Part shown: one piece after another, positions 56,746-64,000 of the stretch | Layout: the number at the start of each line of letters is the position of its first letter | Numbering within the stretch: position 1 is the first letter of the stretch | Assembly: GCF_000315625.1 (NCBI RefSeq) | Contig: NW_005434661.1 | Span: 75,111 to 139,110 of the forward strand | Origin: Guillardia theta CCMP2712 | Taxonomy: Eukaryota; Cryptophyceae; Pyrenomonadales; Geminigeraceae | DNA length: 64,000 bases | Reading direction: 5' to 3' | Notes under the pieces: generated by a model | What the model saw: the letters and a program-made list of their open reading frames with translations, nothing else | What the model was told of the DNA's origin: nothing | The model's database searches: none | Made by a program: the position numbers and the translations under genes

Positions 56746-58489
56746 ATGAGCCGCGCGATGGCGTGCGAGGGCGAGGAAGCCATGGAGCTGACGTGCGTCA
56801 GCGAGTCAAGTGAGCGAGAATCTGAAGCCCGAGGGACTCACAACAAACCTCTGGAGTTCTGCTACTTCTACACGCACTCGAAGGGCGACTTCCTCCAAAG
56901 CTGCATCCGGGAGAGGATAGTCTACAAGTACAAGCCCAGCGCCATCTTCTTCTCGCCTGAGCCTCTGTCTGCCGTGCTGGCCTGGCCTCGAGCACAGTTA
57001 GCCCTGGCGCTGTTGAGTGCAACATGGTTGGTCTTCATCACACTGAAGCTGCAGTCAATCCAATCTGCAGGGTATTTCTCGCTGGTGAACGAGGAAGCGA
57101 GGGTGCGAGAGTTCTCGACGGCAGCTTTTGGACGGGACCGAGAGCTTGCCTGCTCGTGGGAGCTTGTCCTCGAAATGTTCATATCCTTCCTCCTGGGTGT
57201 CTCCGGGCTTCTGATCAGCATCCTTGCGCATACGAGTCGCATCGAGTTAGCTAAGCTGGTAAGTACATGGGTTAATTGACAGTCACCAAGAGACTGAGAG
57301 GATCGCAGTTGATGCTCGTCACCGGCTTTGTCGGCATCACGACCAATTTCATCATCTTCGTCAAGCTGACGTTACAAGGCTCTGCCAGGAGTGGGCTGAG
57401 GACGCCGAGCTGGTTCTTTTTAGTGAACGTGATGACGGTAAGTTGTGTGCGAGTGCTGGGAGCGACGCTGAGGTCACCCTGCAGGACGTGCTTTTGTTTC
57501 CTATGCCGCTGGCAGTGAACGAGAGCTGGGTGGTGGAGCTAGTGCTGCTGGACAGCATAGTCCACCTGAGTGTGGAGTTTGCGGACGGACAGCTGCCATA
57601 CTTGTACATGCTGATGGCAACCGTTGCCCTCAGCTTTCTGCTGGCGCGCGAGCGTATGAGATGGCGAGTGCTGCGGGAGATGCGTCAGGAACAAGAAGGA
57701 GCGTGGGAGGAAGAATGGATGAAGATGCGAGGCAGCTGGGCTCTCCGGTCTCTGACGAAGGCTCTTCGAGTTGGGCCCGACTATCGGTCGTTTGCGTTCG
57801 GGTCTTTTGGTCCGATCGTCATAGTGAGCTCAGAACGTCGTCAGGATGAGGAGGCAGAGCTGGATTACATCCCGGCTTGCAACCCCAAGACCAACACGAA
57901 GGTGCAGACGTCACCTGACAGCCTCGACCAGCTCTACGCTCAGGCGATCCTCATCGAGCCTGTCTTCCTCCTCAAGGTCCAGGCCCTCGCCTTCGCGTCC
58001 GACGGCTACTTCCCTCTTGACAGCTGCCAGGACAGCTCCCCCGAGTACGTGCGATGGCGAGACGCGGTGAGGGACGACACGCTAGCAGACAGGGTGAGGT
58101 GGGCAGCCATCAAGAGCGCCTCTAGAGCCATCGAGAAGCTTGTGCGCGCATACAACTTTGTCAGAGCTCACGGATGTGGTGCGGCAGACGATTGTGTTTG
58201 CGGGGCTGGAGGAGCTGCTGCTGGGGGTGAAGGCGGTGCTGGACGACCCGGAGCTGGAGGTGGTGAGGATCAAGAACAGGCTCGATCCAGGCTTCGACTC
58301 GACGCTGTCGGGGGGGTACCGGGACGTGGCGATCAACGTACGAGTAGTGAGTGACGAGACGAGGAGGAGAGGGGTAGAGGGACACGTGTGCGAGCTTCAG
58401 CTGATCCTCCAAGACTTCCATGCCCTCAAGTCCATGGACGGACACAAGAGGTACGTGCAGTTCCGCAACATCCGGTGTGAGTGACGTCG
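56746..58489 (+). pseudogene. Membrane protein with RelA/SpoT-like C-terminal region, copy A, frame-broken
   Basis: Exon-like segments encode EFCYFYTHSKGDFLQSC, two membrane helices (ALALLSATWLVFITLKL; FISFLLGVSGLLISILAH), a third after a short intron (MLVTGFVGITTNFIIFVKL) and, after the intron 57431-57484, a fourth (YLYMLMATVALSFLLA). A cytosolic part with LDYIPACNPKTNTKVQ follows. Near 58130-58163 copy A differs from copy B by a replaced stretch about 5 nt shorter, which shifts the frame. The C-terminal domain then continues in another frame (58140-58489) with VVRIKNRLDPGFD, SGGYRDVAINVRVV, GHVCELQLILQDFHAL and DGHKRYVQFRNI. The GYRD and CELQL elements recall the GYR...E-x-Q motifs of RelA/SpoT folds; activity is unproven. 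It may be a pseudogene, or spliced in a way not seen here. Confidence 0.65.
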
Positions 58490-58647
58490 AGGGCGGAGCC
58501 TCTCGCCGGGCAGTGAGAGAGGAGGGGCTTAAAGTCGAGCTTAGTAAACAAGACTGAGAGGCATCAGCTGTACACTTACCTCTCCTTTCCGAGGCCTGCC
58601 CTCGGAGCCTGAGTCGCCGCAATCCGTACTCAGTCGGACGTCATCCT

Positions 58648-58810
58648 ACCGCGTCCGGAGCTATCCGAATCACCTGCGCCTCATCCCCCGCAGCATTCCC
58701 TGAGCGTTGGTTGGCGTATCGAACTGCTGATGCAAAGTGCTGCTCGTCAGAGGAGATGGTGAATTCATGGTGTCCTCCTCCTCTGAGCCTCAGCCTTGCT
58801 GGGACACTGA
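58648..58810 (+). repeat. Duplicated fragment of the LRLRGG gene exon
   Basis: 163 nt almost identical to 55530-55692 (one visible mismatch), in the same orientation. It carries the exon 1 segment encoding the LRLRGGG region but lacks the signal peptide and the start codon, so it is a gene fragment. Confidence 0.88.
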
Positions 58811-59071
58811 CCCGCATGATATACGAGCATTGTTGTATCGATGAGGATCCGGAACCACGGATACTCGTCGGATATTTCCCACCATCGCCACCATCGCCAC
58901 GGCGGCTATCTCAGATCGCCGATCCCTTGTGCGTGAAGTAGTTTACCTCCTGGCAGTAAACTTAGAGACTTCTATCTTCTGCTTCTCTATCTTCTTCATC
59001 CTTTCTTTACTCGTGTCGTTAACAATCTCTGTGTTGTGTATGCAACATTCTGGAAGCGAAGTGGTTGATTC
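58811..59071. other. Intergenic spacer before gag-like remnant
   Basis: Holds a CTATCTTCTTCATCCTTTCTTTACTCG sequence near 58990 whose close relative occurs near 60433, flanking the gag-like segment. No gene seen. Confidence 0.4.
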
Positions 59072-60198
59072 ATGACCTCGAAACAAGGCACTCAGCCTCG
59101 ATCTAAGCAATCAGGAGCATTTCAAACTGAAATTGCTGAAGAGAGTTCTGAGGAAGACTCTGAGTCGAATGGAGCGAGCGGCAGCAGCAGCAGCAGCTTT
59201 CTCCGAGTCAGACTAGTGGATCTTTGACTCAAACTTATAGAGATGGAGATGTCCCCTGCGAAGTATTCTGCGATCAGAGGAGGCAACTCAGAGAGCAACC
59301 GCCTCCCCTGCAACATCGGTACGTCTGCCAAGCTCGGAAAAGTTTTCATCCGACCTCGTCATGTCACTCGCCAGTGGCGCAGGACCGAGCTCTTCTCCTT
59401 CTTCGTCGAATGTATGCCCTCCTGGCTGACACCACGCAGGACGAGCATTTCCACATCAGTGCTCGACGAGTTTGAGACAGCAGATGCTGCTGCAACACCG
59501 GAGCTCCCGCCTCTCGCACGGAAAGTCACCCTGCTAGATGCGAATGCTGATATCTATTCAGCTGAGGAATCAGCTAGCGCTGAATCCTCTGATCAGGAAC
59601 CAGTCCTCTCCAATCGGACTCTCGTGAATTTGCTGACGAACGGGGAGTCCAAGAGTTTCAATTCCAGTCGCATTCCGCTCTGTTGAAGAAGTGTTGAACC
59701 GCGAATTGATCGCTGATGGCAAGCGATTGCAACTCGCAAATGGGTCAAAAGCATCACGCCGCTGTTCACCAACGAAGTAATGGTGGTGGTAGAACGCAAG
59801 TACGGCAAGAGCCTCGAAGCAATCAACAGGCTCAAACGGGATGAATTTTCAACTTATCTTAGTTCATGTCTAGCCTCGATGCGGAAAGCCAAAAAATATC
59901 CGAGACTCAGCTTGATCAGCTCAAGCAGCAGCCCAACGAATCCGCCTGGGCGTACTTGACTCGCGCCACAACGCTCTTCGCTACCGTGCGGCTCGAGTCG
60001 CAACTTGAAGTCGGGTCAGCTATCTTGTATTTCAATGATCAGCCACTCCGGAAATTCATCAAAGGAGCCCTCTCCGAGCAAGGACTTCAGCCTCGACCGT
60101 CCCAAGTCAGCTCAAGCCGCATCCCCCTTCATCTTGAAGGAGAACTCCAGGCTACCATCGCGTACATGCTCGATACTGCTGCGACCTTCGCCGCTTGA
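59072..60198 (+). mobile_element. Gag-like retroelement remnant
   Basis: Starts with an ATG at 59072 (MTSKQGTQPRSKQSGAF, then a Ser/Glu-rich stretch) that stops after about 50 codons and seems to continue in another frame (59243-59686: IRPRHVTRQWRRTELFSFF). A third frame (59866-60198) reads LDQLKQQPNESAWAYLTRA, TLFATVRLE and LRKFIKGALSEQG, similar in rhythm to LTR-retrotransposon Gag helices. No polymerase, integrase or clear LTR was found. Short related sequences near 58990 and 60433 may be remnants of the ends. This is a weak call. Confidence 0.35.
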
Positions 60199-61465
60199 AC
60201 CAAGCCGTTTTGAATCAGCAGACCGCCGCAACTCCTACCGTCGATGAGATGTTGGAAAATCGGATTGCAGCGCGTTCCAGAATCTGGACGAAAAGATGGC
60301 AGCGTTGTCGCTGATAAGGACTTGAGGAAGGCTTTGGGATCGAAGCACGGTTTCGGATGAATTTTTGAGCAGCTTGTTCAGAGTGAGCCTGAGAAGTAAA
60401 CTACCGGCGTACGCACAACCACCACATACTTGTCTATCTTCTTCATCCTTACTTTACGAGAGAGATCGAGCACAGATACTTCTTTACTAGTAAGCAGCAC
60501 GCGGCAGTCCAAGATGTCAGGGTCTAGAGGAGCCTGAAGGCCCGGAGAGCTACACTGAGGATGCATGTCGTGTCTGGGCCCCATCGGAACGGGGGCCGTT
60601 GTGACTGCGGTGCAGGACATGACCGGACACAGTGCCTCAGTGGCCGCCCGGGCCGGGCCGGGCCGCCGGCGGGCTGCAGGCCGAGCTTCCTGATAGTACT
60701 CGGCATCTTTCAGTGACTCAAAGTTAAAAGGAGGACAATCCTTTACTCAAAGTTAAGTTAAAAATCAGTTTACTGTGGCACTGGCCAAACCTTTTTTACC
60801 GTGGCTCGGACTCAGTAGTGAGATTGAGTAAAGAAGTTAAAAAGAAAGTAATAAACGTGGCCACTGTAGTAAAATCCGATGATCATCGTAAACTTCCGTG
60901 ACAGGCTGCGCCATAACAACGGACGGGGGCTTGGAATTTTACTAACTTATGAACTGCGATGCCTGAATCGCAGACAGCCGGGCCGTGCCATTAGCCGGTT
61001 CCCCAAAGCCCCCCAGGCTTCGGGGGCCCTGGCTCCGACCTCCAGGCTCGCCGATTTCCTAAGTCTCAACATAATCAATTCTATCATGCTCGCGGCAGTG
61101 AGCTTCAGCTTCGGCGTCCACTGAAGAGCCTCCCGAGTCCGACACATTAAAAAGAAACAATTAACCAGAACTTCTCACCGACTGCAAGAACTTATCCGGG
61201 TTCTTACCACGGCACGATATCTTGGCTCACCCATTGCCCCGTAGAGTAGGGGCTTTTATAGTTACTGATTTTTAACTCAACTTTGAGTAAAAGGTTCAAC
61301 GGCTCATACACCAGCGTAATTATTATTAGAACTTGCCGGGCGTAATTGGTCATCGGTGCCTCCGAAACCATTCGCAGGGGGAGCGGCCACGATCAATCGG
61401 TATAAAAGGGATTATATGAAGTTGACAGTAGCAGAGTATTGAAGTAAACATTCGTCGTAAAGCGG
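60199..61465 (+). promoter_or_regulatory. Upstream region of RSH-like copy B
   Basis: Diverged copy of 55800-56745. GC-rich run at about 60645-60675, CTTTACTCAAAGTTAAGTT inverted words near 60740, AACTTTGAGTAAAA near 61274, a single clear GAGCGGCCACGATCAATC word near 61380, and TATAAAAG at 61401-61408, 58 nt before the ATG at 61466. Compared with copy A it lacks the paired 50-nt repeat and has insertions around 60950-61110. Confidence 0.55.
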
Positions 61466-64000
61466 ATGAGCCGCGCGATGGCGTGCGAGGGCGAGGAAGC
61501 CATGGAGCTGACGTGCGTCAGCGTGGCAAGTGAGCGAGAGGCTGAAGCCCGAGGGAGTCACAACAAACCTCTGGAGTTCTGCTACTTCTACACGCACTCG
61601 AAGGGCGACTTCCTCCAAAGCTGCATCCGGGAGAGGATAGTCTACAAGTACAAGCCCAGCGCCATCTTCTTCTCGCCTGAGCCTCTGTCTGCCGTGCTGG
61701 CCTGGCCTCGAGCACAGTTAGCCCTGGCGCTGTTGAGTGCAACATGGTTGGTCTTCATCACTCTGAAGCTGCAGTCAATCCAATCTGCAGGGTATTTCTC
61801 GCTGGTGAACGAGGAAGCGAGGGTGCGAGAGTTCTCGACGGCAGCTTTTGGACGGGACCGAGAGCTTGCCTGCTCGTGGGAGCTTGTCCTCGAAATGTTC
61901 ATATCCTTCCTCCTGGGTGTCTCCGGGCTTCTGATCAGCATCCTTGCGCATACGAGTCGCATCGAGTTAGCTAAGCTGGTAAGTACATGGGTTAATTGAC
62001 AGTCACCAAGAGACTGAGAGGATCGCAGTTGATGCTCGTCACCGGCTTTGTCGGCATCACGACCAATTTCATCATCTTCGTCAAGCTGACGTTACAAGGC
62101 TCTGCCAGGAGTGGGCTGAGGACGCCGAGCTGGTTCTTTTTAGTGAACGTGATGACGGTAAGTTGTGTGCGAGTGCTGGGAGCGACGCTGAGGTCACCCT
62201 GCAGGACGTGCTTTTGTTTCCTATGCCGCTGGCAGTGAACGAGAGCTGGGTGGTGGAGCTAGTGCTGCTGGACAGCATAGTCCACCTGAGTGTGGAGTTT
62301 GCGGACGGACAGCTGCCATACTTGTACATGCTGATGGCAACCGTTGCCCTCAGCTTTCTGCTGGCGCGCGAGCGTATGAGACGGCGAGTGCTGCGGGAGA
62401 TGCGTCAGGAACAAGAAGGAGCGTGGGAGGAAGAATGGATGAAGATGCGAGGCAGCTGGGCTCTCCGGTCTCTGACGAAGGCTCTTCGAGTTGGGCCCGA
62501 CTATCGGTCGTTTGCGTTCGGGTCTTTTGGTCCGATCGTCATAGTGAGCTCAGAACGTCGTCAGGATGAGGAGGCAGAGCTGGATTACATCCCGGCTTGC
62601 AACCCCAAGACCAACACGAAGGTGCAGACGTCACCTGACAGCCTCGACCAGCTCTACGCTCAGGCGATCCTCATCGAGCCTGTCTTCCTCCTCAAGGTCC
62701 AGGCCCTCGCCTTCGCGTCCGACGGCTACTTCCCTCTTGACAGCTGCCAGGACAGCTCCCTCGAGTACGTGCGATGGCGAGACGCGGTGAGGGACGAGAC
62801 GCTGGCAGACAGGGTGAGGTGGGCAGCCATCAAGAGCGCCTCTAGAGCCATCGAGAAAGTCCTTCTGCTCTGTGACGGGCGGGTGTCAGAGCTCACGGAT
62901 GTGGTGCGGCAGACGATTGTGTTTGCGGGGCTGGAGGAGCTGCTGCTGGGGGTGAAGGCGGTGCTGGACGACCCGGAGCTGGAGGTGGTGAGGATCAAGA
63001 ACAGGCTCGATCCAGGCTTCGACTCGACGCTGTCGGGGGGGTACCGGGACGTGGCGATCAACGTACGAGTAGTGAGTGACGAGACGAGGAGGAGAGGGGT
63101 AGAGGGGCACGTGTGCGAGCTAAGGCTTGCGGTCATGTCGTTACATCGATTATCATGCTCAGTCATGTCTTCCAAATTTCAGAGCGTCAAACAGATTCTT
63201 CGGTTCCGTCATGGCTGGAAGATGTCGATGCAGCTGTATGACTACCGATGGTTTCTTGATTGGCTTCATCCGGCGGGAGTGGAGGACACCTCACAGATCC
63301 TCAACGACATCTCCTCCACCCTGCTGGCATGCAAAGCCAACGAAGAGAAGCCTGAGATCACAGTGGCGACATTCAAGAGCTTGTATGCCGGAGACTTGCT
63401 GGACACCCAGCTGGAAAAGACGGCCCATGGGGTCTTAGGAGTCTCGACCTCGACCATCATGTTCTCCTCCACGCCGCTCACTAGCGCCATGCACAAGCGA
63501 TTTTTCCAGCTTGTGACGCTTGTGGTAGGAATCTCCTTTGGGTACTTTGTGTTCACCGGAGAGAATGCGGCTCAAGTGTCCAGGAACGGAATGATGCAGT
63601 CTGATGCTTATCGCCTGCGCATCAAGACCGTTCGCAACGCTTCCGCAGCAGCTCGCCCTGAGGTCTACAACAGCTCCTTTGCCCTGGTCAGAGACTGCTG
63701 CTCTCGCTTCTACCCCTCGTCAGTGTCGGTCCGAGACTCCTTCCTCTACTTCAGCTTCAATGAGTCGTTCCCAGCTAACGGCTGGCAGCTGGAGATTGCA
63801 TCTGATCGAAGTCTGGCGCAGTTTGACCCCCACGAGCTGACGCTCCAGCGATGGGACGAGACGTCAGACGCAGGCAACGCCTCGTGGGAAGAGATCAGCT
63901 CCTTCTCCTGCAGAGCGCACCCAGAGCTGAAGCTCTGCAATGCTGTTGGGGAGCTGGCGAGTGACACCACGATCCGGTTCGAGCTGAGGGAGCCATGGAG
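61466..64000 (+). CDS. Membrane protein with RelA/SpoT-like region fused to new C-terminal part, copy B (runs off window)
   Basis: Nearly identical to copy A from the start to about 62850 (offset 4720). It has the same four membrane helices and the same introns, and unlike A it keeps the frame through IEKVLLLCDGRVSELTDVV into VVRIKNRLDPGFD and GYRDVAINVRVV. At about 63119, just after HVCEL, the sequence departs from A, and the frame runs on without a stop to the window end. The new part has HGWKMSMQLYDYRWFLDWLH, a helix LVTLVVGISFGYFVF and a Cys/Ser-rich extracellular-looking segment (VRDCCSRFYPSSVSVRD). The RelA/SpoT-like domain therefore lacks its usual end (LILQDFHAL in A). Start chosen by comparison with A. 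Confidence 0.75.

Overview
This is eukaryotic nuclear DNA. Coding frames are repeatedly interrupted by short GT-AG introns, mostly about 44-60 nt and some up to about 300 nt. Exon joins can be verified codon by codon against well-known eukaryotic proteins. Intergenic space is small, coding DNA is GC-rich, and introns carry many microsatellites. The best guess is a flagellated microalga with a secondary plastid. The evidence is two proteins specific to ciliated eukaryotes (ZMYND12-like and DNAAF6/PIH1D3-like) and an AlgH-like protein with a signal peptide followed by a Phe, as in cryptophyte plastid pre-sequences. A cryptophyte such as Guillardia theta fits, but that is inference. An assembly gap of 100 N lies at 31101-31200.

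Layout. 1-1271: 5' part of a ZMYND12-like gene (minus strand, runs off the left edge). 2330-4661: unknown multi-exon gene. 5055-6407: LZIC. 6842-9159: large coiled-coil protein. 9160-10483: GC-rich intergenic block. 10484-11521: SLC25A44-type mitochondrial carrier. 11822-12178: small membrane protein. 12519-17259: ten-exon protein with coiled coil and GAF-like region. 17385-20250: cluster of three related small genes. 20915-22573: secreted glycoprotein. 22657-23521: DNAAF6. 24313-26700: poorly resolved genes. 26779-28493: OTU-type cysteine protease. 28606-29092: candidate small gene. 31326-33365: TRM13 tRNA methyltransferase, 5' end in the N gap. 33481-36147: double-domain AlgH protein. 36799-37901: ribose-5-phosphate isomerase A. 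38072-39687: cupin/JmjC oxygenase. 40768-43566: second cluster of three paralogues. 44872-45404: TMEM208. 45621-47539: NmrA-like SDR. 48615-50783: coiled-coil protein. 50784-54322: M20-type peptidase homologue. 54500-55765: secreted protein. 55800-64000: segmental duplication of a membrane gene whose C-terminal part looks RelA/SpoT-like; one copy is frame-broken and the other is fused in frame to unrelated sequence, with a gag-like remnant between them.

How the genes relate. There are no operons; neighbours are functionally mixed. Shared themes are cilium and axonemal dynein biogenesis (ZMYND12, DNAAF6), RNA and protein modification (TRM13, cupin oxygenase, OTU), and plastid or central metabolism (AlgH, RpiA, NmrA-like SDR). 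The most unusual material is the pair of lineage-specific paralogue clusters, the duplicated and rearranged RSH-like genes, and a recurring GC-rich plus GTAACGG signature just upstream of several start codons. Exon boundaries marked as resolved keep the frame and the family alignment across every join; all others are approximate.
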